Positions 1-9,996 of a stretch of DNA of 64,000 nt are shown here, piece after piece (positions within the stretch are counted from its first letter, which is position 1; each line of letters starts with the position of its first letter). A program made the translations under genes and the position numbers. Below the pieces are notes generated by a model. The model was not told the DNA's origin. It worked only from the letters and a program-made list of their open reading frames with translations, and did not search any database. Source of the stretch: Micromonospora sp. WMMA1947 (GTDB lineage Bacteria; Actinomycetota; Actinomycetes; Mycobacteriales; Micromonosporaceae); contig NZ_CP114909.1 of the NCBI RefSeq assembly GCF_027497355.1, forward strand, positions 5,165,001 through 5,229,000. Direction: 5' to 3'.

Positions 1-94
1 ACCGGCAGACCTACCCTGCCCAGCACTCCCACCCATCAGCAACAGTCAATCCCACGCACCGACACGCCCATCTCACCAACCACCGGTGGATTCA

Positions 95-127
95 GGCTGA
101 GCGGCGTCAGCCGGACGCCGCTCAGCC
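95..127 (-). terminator. Perfect 14-bp hairpin at the end of the DUF4011 helicase gene
   Basis: Bases 95-108 and 114-127 are exact reverse complements around a 5-base loop. The helicase gene's stop codon (122-124, minus strand) lies inside the right arm. A long GC-rich stem without a T tract is a common actinobacterial terminator form. Bases 1-94 hold no recognisable gene. Confidence 0.7.
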
Positions 128-3100
128 CAGGGTGAGGCGTCCCTCCTCGTCGTGGCGGATCCGCCGGCCGGTGACCGCGACGTGCAGGCCGTAGCGCAGC
201 AGCCGGTCGATCTTCTCGGTGCGCCGCCGGTAGCCGAGGCGTTCCAGTCCGGCTCGCAGCAGCCGTTCCTCGTCCATGCTCGTCACCTCGCGCAGGACGT
301 GGACGAGCGCGTTCGCGATCTCCTCCGGCGGCACCTCCTCGAACGCCCGGTCGGTGCTGGACTGGGTGACGCGGTACGCCTGCCATGATCGCGGATCCGT
401 CCCCTCCGGCCAGGCGTATCGGCCCAGGGTCGGGTGGTCGTAGAGGCGGCGGGCGTCGACGAGTGCGAGCACGGCGAGCCGCCGGTCCTCGCGGGTGCGC
501 AGAAATCCGAACCGGGCCAGGGTCAGCCGGGCCAGGCGGTGCTGCTCGATCGGCCCTTCGGCCTCGATGATCTCCCATAGGGCGTCCCGGACCAGCCGGC
601 GTACCCGCTGGTCGGTACCGAGCTGGTCGAGGTCGCCCTGGTCGCCGAGCGGCGTCGGGACGTACGGGATGAAGGGCCGGACCTCGACGACGTCGGCAGC
701 CGGGGCGGTGCCGGTCGGCGACGGCGCGGCGGCCAGGCCGGTGACCGGTACGGGCGCCGCAGTCTCCGGTGTGGGGAAGACGGTCTCCGGTGTGGCGTGG
801 ACGGTGTCCGGCACGACGGGCGGGTCCGGCGGCTCGGGTGCGCGGGGCGCCGGGACCTCGGGCGCGTCGCGCGGCGGCTCGGACCGCGGGGCGTCCGCCC
901 GCTCGACGGCCTCGTCCACGCGGTCCAGCAGCGCGGCCCGGTCGTGGATCCACGCCGGCAGCCAGAACCGGACCACCTCCGGCCAGCCCATGATGGTGCG
1001 CAGCAGCGCCGGTGCGCCGTCGCGGTCGGCGACCGTCGGGCGGGCACTCCAGTCGGGGCCGTCGAGCATGACCGCGACCTGCCACCGGGGCGCGCCCGGC
1101 CGGCGTACGGCGATGTCCACTGTGAAGTCGGACAGTCCGTGGCCCGTGCGTACCTCGTGGCCGCGCTCACGCAGTGCGGCGGCCACCTCGTCCCGGACGC
1201 GGTTGCGCCGCTCGGCGTGATCGGCGGTCAGGTCACCGAGCCGATCCACGCCGGCGGCGGCCATCTCGCAGTACGCGCGCAGATGCTGGGTCCCGACCGC
1301 CGAGGTGCGGGTCAGGTCGATGTCGGACGGATCGAACGAGGAGAAGAGCACGACCTGCCGGCGGGCGCGGGTGATCGCCACGTTCAGCCGGCGCTCGCCG
1401 CCGGTCTGGCTCAGCGGCCCGAAGTTCAGCGGGAGCTGACCGTTGTCCGGGTTGGTGGAGAACGCCAGCGAGAACAGCACCACGTCCCGCTCGTCGCCCT
1501 GCACGTTCTCCAGGTTCTTCACGAAGATCGGTTCGGCGGCGTCGGCGGACAGCCGGTCCCGCACCAGCGGGTCGCCGCTGTCCTCCAGCAGGTTCAGGAT
1601 CAGGTCGCGCTGCTGGATGTTGAAGGTGACCACGCCGATGGACTGGCCGGCGGTGGCCGGGGCGTGCAGGCGGCGGAGGATGTCGGCGAGAACCGCGTGG
1701 GCCTCGACCTCGTTGGTGCGGGTGCCGCCGCGGTCGTACCGGCCGTCGACCCGCTGCCAGGTGATGCCGGCGTGGCCGGCGCTGCCGGGCGACGGGAGGC
1801 TGGAGAGCTTGTTGTCGTAGTAGTAGCGGTTGGAGAAGGCGATCAGCGACTCGTCGTGGCTGCGGTAGTGCCAGGACAGCCACCGCTGCGGCAGCCCCGA
1901 CTCGACCGCCTCGCTGAGGATGCTCTCCAGGTCCTCCAGCACCGGTTCCGGACTGTCGTCGACCTCGTCGGCGGCGTGGCTGGCCTGCATAAAGCTGCTC
2001 GGCGGCATCTGCCGGCTGTCGCCGACGACCACCACGGCCCGCCCCCGTCCCATCGCGCCGACCGCCTCGGCGACCCGGATCTGCGACGCCTCGTCGAAGA
2101 TGACCAGGTCGAACCGCTCACCGCCGGGGGCCAGGAAGTTGGCCGCCGACGCGGGGCTGACCAGCACGCACGGGGTCAGGGCCAGCACCGCGTCCGGATA
2201 GCGTTCGAACAGCTCCCGGAAGGACCGGCCGCCGCGCTTACGGCGCAGCTCGGCGGCGAAGTCGGCGAACCGTCCCCGCCGGTCGGACGGGCTGAACGGC
2301 CGGCGGCCCACCAGCACCGAGGGCAGACGCTCCGGCAGGGCAGCGCGCAACTCCCCGGCGGCGGACTCGAACTGGGCGATCTCGTCGTCGTGCAGGTCCG
2401 GATCGAAGTACTGCAGGCCACCGGCCCGAAGCCGCTCGGCCAGGCTCGTCGCGGCGAGCCCTCGCCGGTACGCCTCCTCGGCGACCCGCCCGCCCACGTC
2501 GGCGCGCAGCAGCAGGTCACGGTATTCGGTGAGGCCGGCGGCGGCCAGCACGTCGGCGTGCCCGAGCACGGTGGCCCAGCGGCGCAGGGGGAACAGCTCC
2601 TCGGCCCGCAGCTCGTGCAGCCAGGTGCCGCCGTCGCGCTGCCAGGCGTCGCACCAGTGCCCGCCGGCCGCCCAGAGCGCCAACTCCGGCTCCGCCGAGC
2701 GCAGCACCCCGCGCCAGGCCCGCCAGCGGGAGGCGACCCGGTCCAGCAGCGTCGCGTCGGCGTCGGTGACGCCCCGCTGGAACAGCTCCCACGCCTGCGG
2801 GTGCCGGGCCAGCAGCGCCCGGCCGACGCGGGTCGCCTCCACCGCCTCGGCCAGCCGCCGTAGCGCATTCAGGTGGGTGGGCTGCCAGCCGGGCAGGTGC
2901 AGCCCGCCGAGCGCGGCAGCCTGCCGGTGCAGCGCCGCCGACTGCGCCTGGGCGGCGACGAGACGTCCCGTGCTCACCTCGACCTGCTCGACGTCGAGGC
3001 GCGCGCCCGCGACCACGTACACGGCTAGCCGGTCGGCCACCGCCTGCCGGCGCTTGCGTTTGCCGAACAGCTTCTTGGCCGCCTCCTGCGCCTCGGTGTG

Positions 3101-6076
3101 CCAGGCGGCCAGCTCCGGGCGGGCGTACACGTCGGGCCGGAACGTGGCCAGCTCACCGGCGAAGTTCTGGTGGAAGGCGGCCAGCTCCGCCTGGAGCCGG
3201 GCCACGGCCTCGTCCCACCGCCGGTCGCCGGCCCGCGCGGTGGTCTCCCGGTCGGGCAGCAGTCCGCGTACGGCCAACCAGGCCCCCGCCTGCACCTCGC
3301 CGACCGCCTCGGGGGTCGGGAAGGTGCGCAACAACGCGGCCAGGTGCGGCCGGGCGGCCACGTCGGCGCGGACGGCCTCCAGGTCGGCGGCGATCGCGGC
3401 CAGGGCATCGGCGTGCAGCCCGTCGAGGGTGCGGCAGCCGCTGAGCGCCCACGGGTGCTGCGGCCGGAGCCGGGCCGAGCGGGCGGCGGAGGGGAACTCC
3501 CGCAGCGTCCGCTCCACCCCGGCCCGCACCTCGTCGGAGGTGTGCGGGTAGGCCGCCGGGATCGGGGCGACCGGCCCGTCCCCGTACGCGAGGACCTGCT
3601 CGTAGGCCGACCAGAGCGACATCCCGGCGGGGTTGGGGGTGTGCACCTGCGCCGGGTAGTCGGCCAGCGGCCCGAGCCGGGTCCGATAGGCGGTCTCGAC
3701 GGCGGTCCAGGTGCCGTCGCCACCGGTGTCGTACTGCTCCAGGGCGTCACGCAGCTGCTGGCGGATCGCGTTGAGCGACTGCTTGCGCCCGTGCAGGTCC
3801 AGCGCGAACGGACCGAGCCCGACCTGCTTGAGCCGGCGCTTGACCACCTCCAGCGCGGCCTGCTTCTCGGCGACGAACAACACGGACCGGCCGGCGGCGA
3901 CAGCCCGGGCGATCATGTTGGTGATGGTCTGCGACTTGCCGGTGCCGGGCGGCCCTTCGAGCACGAACGACTGGCCGCGCTCGGCCATTACGATGGCCTG
4001 CATCTGCGAGCCGTCGGCCGGAATGGGCAGGTGCAGCTCCGCCTCGTCGACCATCACCTCGACCTCGGGCTCCGGCCGCGCCGGGTCGTCGAAGGTTGCG
4101 CCCGAGGACTCGACCAGGTGCCGCACCACCCGGTTCTCCAGGAACCGGGGCCAGTGCTCGCCGAGGTCGCGCCACATCTGGAAGGTCGAGAACTGGAGCA
4201 GCCGCAGGCTGGCGGTCTCGTCGATGCGGTAGTTCAACCGGTTGTCGACCAGCCCGGCGTTGATCGCCGCGAGCGTCTTCGCCACGTCGATGCCGCGCTC
4301 GTCGCGGGCCGGCGTCTCCAGCTCCGGGATGCGCACGCCGTGCTTCACCCGCAACCACTCGACCAGGCAGTGGTTGGGACTGGCGACCTCCGCGCCGTCG
4401 ATGACCATCGCGTACGGCCGGCGGCCGGTGCCGCCCTCGATGCGCACCGGGAGCAGGAACAGCGGCGCGTACGCCTCTCCCCCGGTCGCCCGGGGATGCA
4501 CCAGCGTGCCGATGGTCAGGTATAGGTAGTTGCTGCCGGTCTCCTGTTCCATCGTGCGCGCCTCGCGCTGCAGCGCCCGCATGACGGTCTTGTAGCGCGT
4601 CTCGGTGACCGCGCCGTAGACCCGCCGGTCGGTGCGCAGCTCCCGGGTCAGGATGTCGGCGTCGAGGTCCTGGGCCCGCCGGGCACCGGCCAGTTCGTGC
4701 ACGCCGCTGATGTCGTCCTGCGGGATGACCTGCACCTGGCGGCCGTCGTGGATAAGGTCGTCGAGCAGGGCCAGCGCCCCGGCCGGCACGTGCAGGTCCA
4801 GCCCCCGGCCGCGTTTCGGCAGGTTCAGCAGCGGGTTGCGCAGGCTCAGGTCAAGCAGCGACTTGCGCCACTGCTGGATGCGGGCCGGTGAACCGTCGGA
4901 GGACTGCCGCAGTTCGCCACCTTCGTCGGCGAGCCGGCGCAGCGTCGCCGCCGCGACACCGTCCGGCAGGTCCAGCGACACCGCGGCGTTCGTACCGGCG
5001 GCCGGGGCGGCGCCGGACGGCGCGGTCAGCTCGTCGGCCGACGGGAGCGGCCGGATCCCGGAACGGTGCGCCAAGTGCACGTCGACCACGCCGCGCAGCC
5101 GGTGGGTCTCGCCGCGGAAGTGCCCGAGCGCGACGCGCGCCGCCTCGGTGAACGTCGCCGACTGCTCGCCCGGCCCGATGCGGGTCAGCTCCACCGGCAC
5201 CGCCCGGCCGGAGTCGACGAGCGACACCAGCAGGTTCGCCTCGGCCACCGCGGCGGCGCCGAGCCGCTCCTCGGCCAGCAGGAAACCACCGAACGCGTGC
5301 CCCTCGCTGACGAAGATCAGCGGGTGCAGCCCGGCCGCCTCGAGGCACGCCGCGTACGTGACCGACAGGTCGAGGCAGTTGCCGAGCCGCCCGTCCAGCA
5401 CCGCCGCCGTCGTGCGTACCTTCTGGCCGGTGTGCTCGAACGACGCGGGCAACGTCTGGTAATGGATCTCGAGTTGGCGCAGCGCCTCGTAGACCGCAGC
5501 GGCGATCACCGCGGCCCGCTCGGATCCGTCCTGGTAGCCCTGCAACGACCCGGAGCCGGTCCGCGTCACCAGGATGTCCGCCGCCGAGCGCAGCACCGCC
5601 TCAACGGCGCGGGTGTTCGGCTGCACGAACGCGGCCAGGCTGTCGTAGAGGGCGGGGCTGTTGAACCATTCGTTGTGCGCCAGCACCAGCGACGGAGCGA
5701 CCAGGGTCAGCGGGGTGTCACCGGCCTGCACGGTGAGCCGGTAGTCGACGGGGAACGCCTCGTCGGTGCGGTGCAGCAGCGCGCGGTCCGGGGTGACGTC
5801 GCGGAAATCGTCCCAGCCGGTACTCTGCCCCGGCCGCAGCGAACCGGTGAGCGTGCGGGTCCACGGCGGCGTCAGGGCGGCACCGTCGGGGCCGACCAGC
5901 TCCAGCGTCACCGTCACGTCGGCCAGCGGCTGGGCGCCCCGGTTGGCCAGGGTCAGGTGCCGGACCAGCGGCACCCGGTTGTGCACCAGGGCGGCATTGA
6001 TCGCCGGCTGCACGAGCAACGCGACGGCGAGCCGGTCGTCGTCGGCGGTGAACTGCGCGAAGACGCTGTCGGACAT
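122..6076 (-). CDS. Giant SF1 helicase: transglutaminase-like + DUF4011 + helicase + Vsr-like + DUF3320 (Hhe-type defence protein)
   Basis: The 1,984-residue protein starts at ATG 6076, preceded by a GGAG-type ribosome site; the longer GTG reading frame upstream lacks one. Residues 1-300 hold a beta-rich region and a transglutaminase-like fold with a GNC motif (Cys234) and a GHAFGG motif (His260). DUF4011 begins near residue 398. An SF1 helicase follows with Walker A GPPGTGKS at 708-715, a DEAS Walker B and an AITRARR motif. Next comes a Vsr/DUF559-like segment (DFTVDIAV ... MLDGPDW ... RFWLPAW), in which the usual acidic residue before LDG is not obvious. The C-terminus is a DUF3320-like winged helix. 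DUF4011-helicase-Vsr-DUF3320 proteins are known as single-gene anti-phage systems (Hhe), and that role is inferred here from architecture. It stands alone, with a hairpin terminator at its end. Confidence 0.85.
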   Translation of the reverse strand: MSDSVFAQFTADDDRLAVALLVQPAINAALVHNRVPLVRHLTLANRGAQPLADVTVTLELVGPDGAALTPPWTRTLTGSLRPGQSTGWDDFRDVTPDRALLHRTDEAFPVDYRLTVQAGDTPLTLVAPSLVLAHNEWFNSPALYDSLAAFVQPNTRAVEAVLRSAADILVTRTGSGSLQGYQDGSERAAVIAAAVYEALRQLEIHYQTLPASFEHTGQKVRTTAAVLDGRLGNCLDLSVTYAACLEAAGLHPLIFVSEGHAFGGFLLAEERLGAAAVAEANLLVSLVDSGRAVPVELTRIGPGEQSATFTEAARVALGHFRGETHRLRGVVDVHLAHRSGIRPLPSADELTAPSGAAPAAGTNAAVSLDLPDGVAAATLRRLADEGGELRQSSDGSPARIQQWRKSLLDLSLRNPLLNLPKRGRGLDLHVPAGALALLDDLIHDGRQVQVIPQDDISGVHELAGARRAQDLDADILTRELRTDRRVYGAVTETRYKTVMRALQREARTMEQETGSNYLYLTIGTLVHPRATGGEAYAPLFLLPVRIEGGTGRRPYAMVIDGAEVASPNHCLVEWLRVKHGVRIPELETPARDERGIDVAKTLAAINAGLVDNRLNYRIDETASLRLLQFSTFQMWRDLGEHWPRFLENRVVRHLVESSGATFDDPARPEPEVEVMVDEAELHLPIPADGSQMQAIVMAERGQSFVLEGPPGTGKSQTITNMIARAVAAGRSVLFVAEKQAALEVVKRRLKQVGLGPFALDLHGRKQSLNAIRQQLRDALEQYDTGGDGTWTAVETAYRTRLGPLADYPAQVHTPNPAGMSLWSAYEQVLAYGDGPVAPIPAAYPHTSDEVRAGVERTLREFPSAARSARLRPQHPWALSGCRTLDGLHADALAAIAADLEAVRADVAARPHLAALLRTFPTPEAVGEVQAGAWLAVRGLLPDRETTARAGDRRWDEAVARLQAELAAFHQNFAGELATFRPDVYARPELAAWHTEAQEAAKKLFGKRKRRQAVADRLAVYVVAGARLDVEQVEVSTGRLVAAQAQSAALHRQAAALGGLHLPGWQPTHLNALRRLAEAVEATRVGRALLARHPQAWELFQRGVTDADATLLDRVASRWRAWRGVLRSAEPELALWAAGGHWCDAWQRDGGTWLHELRAEELFPLRRWATVLGHADVLAAAGLTEYRDLLLRADVGGRVAEEAYRRGLAATSLAERLRAGGLQYFDPDLHDDEIAQFESAAGELRAALPERLPSVLVGRRPFSPSDRRGRFADFAAELRRKRGGRSFRELFERYPDAVLALTPCVLVSPASAANFLAPGGERFDLVIFDEASQIRVAEAVGAMGRGRAVVVVGDSRQMPPSSFMQASHAADEVDDSPEPVLEDLESILSEAVESGLPQRWLSWHYRSHDESLIAFSNRYYYDNKLSSLPSPGSAGHAGITWQRVDGRYDRGGTRTNEVEAHAVLADILRRLHAPATAGQSIGVVTFNIQQRDLILNLLEDSGDPLVRDRLSADAAEPIFVKNLENVQGDERDVVLFSLAFSTNPDNGQLPLNFGPLSQTGGERRLNVAITRARRQVVLFSSFDPSDIDLTRTSAVGTQHLRAYCEMAAAGVDRLGDLTADHAERRNRVRDEVAAALRERGHEVRTGHGLSDFTVDIAVRRPGAPRWQVAVMLDGPDWSARPTVADRDGAPALLRTIMGWPEVVRFWLPAWIHDRAALLDRVDEAVERADAPRSEPPRDAPEVPAPRAPEPPDPPVVPDTVHATPETVFPTPETAAPVPVTGLAAAPSPTGTAPAADVVEVRPFIPYVPTPLGDQGDLDQLGTDQRVRRLVRDALWEIIEAEGPIEQHRLARLTLARFGFLRTREDRRLAVLALVDARRLYDHPTLGRYAWPEGTDPRSWQAYRVTQSSTDRAFEEVPPEEIANALVHVLREVTSMDEERLLRAGLERLGYRRRTEKIDRLLRYGLHVAVTGRRIRHDEEGRLTLG

Positions 6077-6155
6077 GGGTGTCACTCCAGGTGGCGCGGC
6101 CGGGAAGCGCCAGCCTAACGGTCGGCCGGTCGGCCGCGGCTCTCCGGCCGACCGT

Positions 6156-6971
6156 TCAACGTGCTGCGCCGGGTTGGCTAGCCTCGTCGCGCACGCCGCA
6201 CTGCAGCCAGACGCGCACACTCTCGGTCACCTCTGCCCTCCCGCCGAGCGCATCACGAAGCTCGGCGGCGAAGCGCTCGCGTTGCTGTTCAGTCGGTAGA
6301 TGTTCGGCCGACATGGCGGAGAAGACGCCGCCGACCATGTCGTCGACAGCGAGCGGCGCCTCGTACCGCACCGACGTCTCCTCGTACCGATAACCGGCCC
6401 GCACGAGCGCCTCCCGGTTGCGCCGACGCCCGTCCTCGTCGGTCTGGCATCTTCCGGTCACCGGGTGACCGAGCATCCGTTCCAGGCATCCGCGCAGCGC
6501 ACGCGACCATTCGGTGTCCTGCGTCCACAGGGGTTCGCCGTTGGTGACGACGGCGACCCCACCTCCCGGGCGCAACAACGGCCGGGTCGCCTCGAACAGG
6601 GTGTCCCGGTCCATGAAGTGGATAGCGACGGCAACGGTCAGCGCACCGACACTCCCCTCGCCGAGCAGCCGGGACAACGCGGGCACGTCACTGTCGCTGC
6701 CGAGTACCCACGTGGCGTTGGCCATGCCCTGGTCGAGGGCGGTACGCCGGGCGATGGCCAGCATGTCCGGCTCCGGATCCACGCTGATAACCCTGTCCAC
6801 CCGGTCGGCGAGCGGAAGGCTCAACTGACCGGTACCGCAACCGAGGTCGACCACCGTGTCGTCGCCGCCGAGACGGAAGGCTGCCGCCAGCGCGTCGACC
6901 ACCTCGGGCGGATAACCGCGCCGATGCCGTGCGTAGTACGTCGCCACCTCACCGCCGAAGCCCGTTGCCAT
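6156..6971 (-). CDS. Class I SAM-dependent methyltransferase
   Basis: A 271-residue cytoplasmic methyltransferase. The SAM-binding motif I is VVDLGCGTGQ near residue 45, followed by an acidic loop ISVDPEP and the post-I region of UbiE/small-molecule methyltransferases. It begins MATGFGGEVATYYARHRRGY, typical of the family, so ATG 6971 is preferred over frames running further upstream. The substrate cannot be deduced. It lies upstream of, and on the same strand as, the giant helicase gene, with a gap of about 80 bases, so co-transcription is possible but nothing links the functions. Confidence 0.8.
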   Translation of the reverse strand: MATGFGGEVATYYARHRRGYPPEVVDALAAAFRLGGDDTVVDLGCGTGQLSLPLADRVDRVISVDPEPDMLAIARRTALDQGMANATWVLGSDSDVPALSRLLGEGSVGALTVAVAIHFMDRDTLFEATRPLLRPGGGVAVVTNGEPLWTQDTEWSRALRGCLERMLGHPVTGRCQTDEDGRRRNREALVRAGYRYEETSVRYEAPLAVDDMVGGVFSAMSAEHLPTEQQRERFAAELRDALGGRAEVTESVRVWLQCGVRDEASQPGAAR

Positions 6972-7173
6972 GCCGGCAGCCTGCCCGCCGAAGCCTTCTC
7001 GAAGCCAGCGGTTCTGCTCAGGGCACGCTCCAAAACGCCCCGACCGCCGCGCCTGTCCCCCGTGCGAGCTACCCGCAAGTGTCCACCGCACGGTGACGAT
7101 TCCCGGCCTGCGAATCCATAGCGTTTCCGGTGAACCGCGGCGCTCCGGCCGCGGACCTCTCGAAGGAAACGTC

Positions 7174-8009
7174 ATGCGTGTGGGGAAGCAGTTCCTGGCC
7201 GTCGTCGCGGTCAGTGTCGTCGGCAGCCGCGCGGTCGTCGCGGCACAGGACAACGCCGTGCTCAGCCTGATCCTCGGCGTCGCGACCGCCGCGGCCGCGA
7301 TCATCGTGTACGGGTGGGTGGTGCGCCGAACCGAACGACGCGAGGTCACCGAGCTGGCCCGCGACGGCGCCGCCACCCGGCTCAACCGCGGGATGCTGAT
7401 CGGGTTCGCCATGTTCGCGGCGGTCATCGCTACCATCGCCCTGATGAGCGGCTACCACGTGCACGGCATCGGGTCGGTGTCCGGCGCGGTGGCCATCTTC
7501 GGGTTCATGGCCGCCGCGGCGGTGACCGAGGAGCTGATGTTCCGTGGTCTGCTGTTCCGCCTGGTCGAGGAGCGGCTCGGTACCTGGCTCTCGTTGCTGC
7601 TGACCGGCGTGCTGTTCGGCCTGATGCACCTGCTGAACCAGGACGCCAGCCTGTGGGGCGCGACAGCCATCGCGATCCAGGCGGGCTTCATGCTCGCGGC
7701 CTGCTACGCCGCGACCCGCAACCTGTGGGTTCCGATCGGGCTGCACTTCGGCTGGAACTTCGCGCCGGCGGCATCTTCGGCGTCGTCGTTTCCGGCAACG
7801 GCGAGTCGGAAGGGCTGCTGGATGCCAGCACGTCGGGTTCGATGCTGCTCAGCGGCGGCGACTTCGGTCCGGAAGGCAGCCTCTACACGGTGGCCGCCGG
7901 GGCGGCGCTGACTGTGGTCTTCCTCTGGCTGGCCCACCGCCGCGGCCACATCGTGCGGCGGTGCCGCCGCGCGGCCGAGGCCCCGGCGGAGAGCGTTACG
8001 GTCTCCTGA
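7174..8009 (+). pseudogene. CPBP-family intramembrane protease, frameshifted
   Basis: ATG 7174 follows GAAGGA. The first frame encodes several hydrophobic helices and the three CPBP/Abi motifs: EELMFRG (Glu119-Glu120, Arg124), FGLMH and HFGWNFA. Directly after HFGWNFA (near 7763-7770) this frame degenerates into Arg/Ser-rich sequence. The next frame continues with the expected last helix (GGIFGVVVSGNG ... AALTVVFLWLAHRR) to TGA 8007-8009. One extra base in the run gcgccggcggc would restore about 278 residues. CPBP proteases act in membranes on prenylated proteins, signal peptides or bacteriocins. All catalytic motifs lie before the break, so a truncated active product or a sequencing error are both possible. 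Confidence 0.75.
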
Positions 8010-8023
8010 TCATCACCCGACGG

Positions 8024-9163
8024 ATGTTCCCGGACTCGTGGCGGCGCTGGCCCGTCACGGTCCGGGATCTCCCGCTCGCGCTGGTGATCGCGCTCGCATC
8101 AGTGACCCCACCGCTGCGCGGCATCGGTACGCAGCTCGGCGACCTGCCCGCCCGGCCGTTCGACGCGCTGACCGTGGTGGTGATCGCGCTGGAGTGCCTT
8201 CCGCTGGCGCTGCGCCGCAGCCGACCGGCGCTGTCCCTCGCCCTGGTGTCCCTCGGCTTCGCGATCGACCAGGTACGCGCGTATCACACCTTCGCGGGCA
8301 CGGCGCTCGCCGTGGCGCTGGTGAGCGCGGGCGCCCACCTGGCCCGAGGCCGCCGCACCACGGTGCTCGCCGGCTCCCTCGCGTACGTCGCTCTGGCGGT
8401 CGCCCTGGACCGGCAGGGGTCGACCGAAGGGGTGGTCGGCTTTACCACGTTCTATCTGCTGCTGGCGCTCGCCTGGGGCACCGGGTCATGGCTGCGGCAG
8501 AGCCGCGCCGCCGAGGCCGAGCGCCGCCGGCACGTCGCCGAGACCGCCCGCGCCGCCGAACGCTCGCGCATCGCCGGGGAGCTGCACGACGTGGTGACCC
8601 ACCACGTGACGGCGATGGTGGTGCAGGCCGAGGCGGCCCGCTACCTGACCGCCGCGCCCGACCGCCTCGACACCACCCTGACCGCCATCACCGACACCGG
8701 CCGCCGCGCCATCGGCGACCTGCGGTTGCTGCTCGACGTGCTGAACCCCGACCACGGTACGGAGCCACGCGCACCATCGGTCGGCGAGCTGCACGCCCTG
8801 GTGGAGCAGACCCGGCAGGCCGGGCAACCGGTGGAGTTCACGCAGCAGGGCACCCCGGCGGAGGTGACCGGCGGCGCGGAGATGGCCGCGTACCGGGTGG
8901 TGCAGGAGGCGCTGACGAACGCCCTGAAGCACGCACACGGGCGCCCCACCGCTGTCCGCGTACACCATGGAGACCGGGAGATCACGGTGGAGATCAGCAC
9001 GGACGGCCCCGGCACGGACGCCGCCGGTCCGGGCGGAAGCGGACGCGGCCTGGCCGGCCTGCGCGAGCGCGTCTCGGTGCTCGGCGGCGAGTTCGACGCG
9101 GGGCGCCGGGCCGGCGATGGCTTCGTCGTCCGCGCGCGCATCCCCACCGGGAGCGCGTCGTGA
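8024..9163 (+). CDS. Membrane sensor histidine kinase, NarX/DesK-type (HisKA_3)
   Basis: A 379-residue kinase starting at ATG 8024; the ribosome site is weak, so the start is provisional. Residues 15-155 contain five or six hydrophobic segments with no obvious extracellular sensor domain. A short basic helix leads to the HisKA_3 dimerisation motif ELHDVVTHHV with phospho-acceptor His188. The HATPase domain has the N-box EALTNALKHA and a glycine box GRGLAGLRERV. It phosphorylates the response regulator encoded immediately downstream, whose GTG start overlaps this stop codon by four bases, so the two are translationally coupled. The stimulus is unknown. The broken CPBP gene lies just upstream and may once have belonged to the same unit. 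Confidence 0.88.
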   Translation: MFPDSWRRWPVTVRDLPLALVIALASVTPPLRGIGTQLGDLPARPFDALTVVVIALECLPLALRRSRPALSLALVSLGFAIDQVRAYHTFAGTALAVALVSAGAHLARGRRTTVLAGSLAYVALAVALDRQGSTEGVVGFTTFYLLLALAWGTGSWLRQSRAAEAERRRHVAETARAAERSRIAGELHDVVTHHVTAMVVQAEAARYLTAAPDRLDTTLTAITDTGRRAIGDLRLLLDVLNPDHGTEPRAPSVGELHALVEQTRQAGQPVEFTQQGTPAEVTGGAEMAAYRVVQEALTNALKHAHGRPTAVRVHHGDREITVEISTDGPGTDAAGPGGSGRGLAGLRERVSVLGGEFDAGRRAGDGFVVRARIPTGSAS

Positions 9164-9819
9164 CCACGCCGATCCGGGTGCTGGTCTGCGACGACCAGGC
9201 GCTGATCCGTACCGGATTCACCACCATCATCGACGCGCAGCCGTACATGGCAGCGGTGGGCGAGTGCGGCGACGGCCGCGCCGCTGTCGACCTCGCCGGC
9301 CGCCTGCGGCCCGACGTGGTGGTAATGGACGTACGCATGCCGGTGCTCGACGGCATCAAGGCCACCCGCCTGCTGGCCGGCGCGGGCGTCGCCCACCCGG
9401 TCAAGGTGCTGGTGGTGACGACGTTCAACCTCGACGAGTACGTCTACGAGGCGCTGCGCGCCGGCGCGAGCGGATTCCTGCTCAAGGACGCCCCACCGGC
9501 GCAGCTGCTGCACGGCATCCGCACTGTCGCCTCCGGCGCCGCACTGCTGGCGCCGGAGGTGACGCGGCAGCTCGTCGGCCGGTACGCCGCGCGGATCCGC
9601 CCGGCCGAGGGCACGCCGGCGGACGTGGGGCTGACGCCGCGTGAGCTGGAGGTGCTGCGGCTGATCGCCGACGGGCTGTCGAACAGCGAGATCGCGGCAC
9701 GGTTGGTGATCAGCCAGGAGACGGTGAAGACGTACGTGTCGCGGATCCTGACGACGCTGGACCTGCGGGACCGGGTGCAGGCGGTGGTGTACGCGTACCG
9801 CACCGGCCTGGTCTCCTGA
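9160..9819 (+). CDS. NarL/LuxR-family response regulator
   Basis: A 219-residue regulator from GTG 9160, overlapping the kinase stop (GTGA). The receiver domain has the acidic pair Asp11-Asp12, phospho-acceptor Asp57 in VVVMDVRMP, and the conserved Thr and Lys positions (VVTTFN, FLLKD). The C-terminal LuxR helix-turn-helix is LTPRELEVLRLIADGLSNSE followed by SQETVKTYVSRIL. It is the cognate partner of the preceding kinase and should act as a DNA-binding transcription factor; targets are unknown. Confidence 0.92.
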   Translation: MTTPIRVLVCDDQALIRTGFTTIIDAQPYMAAVGECGDGRAAVDLAGRLRPDVVVMDVRMPVLDGIKATRLLAGAGVAHPVKVLVVTTFNLDEYVYEALRAGASGFLLKDAPPAQLLHGIRTVASGAALLAPEVTRQLVGRYAARIRPAEGTPADVGLTPRELEVLRLIADGLSNSEIAARLVISQETVKTYVSRILTTLDLRDRVQAVVYAYRTGLVS

Positions 9820-9996
9820 ACAGCGCGTCAGACCCCATTCGTCACGCGTGCTCTCCACCAAGTCGAGGCAACTCATCCGGCCGGATTGCCGCTGGCGTAC
9901 CTGCAGCCGGTCCGGTCGGAACGAATAGGGCCTATACGGAAAGGGCGTCAAGGGCCAAGATCGGACGGGTCGACGTGGACAGCACAGGGAGCAGGC

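Noticed and set aside
797..2863. A 688-codon plus-strand frame within the DUF4011 helicase gene
   Set aside because: No motif; antisense to clear SF1 helicase motifs.
7174..8009. Programmed ribosomal frameshift in the CPBP gene
   Set aside because: No slippery heptamer or downstream pseudoknot was recognised; the GC run is more consistent with an indel or sequencing slip.
9925..9935. ATAGG-G-CCTAT palindrome upstream of the SNF2 gene as an operator
   Set aside because: Too short (5-1-5) and without a second copy or clear promoter boxes to support a regulatory call.
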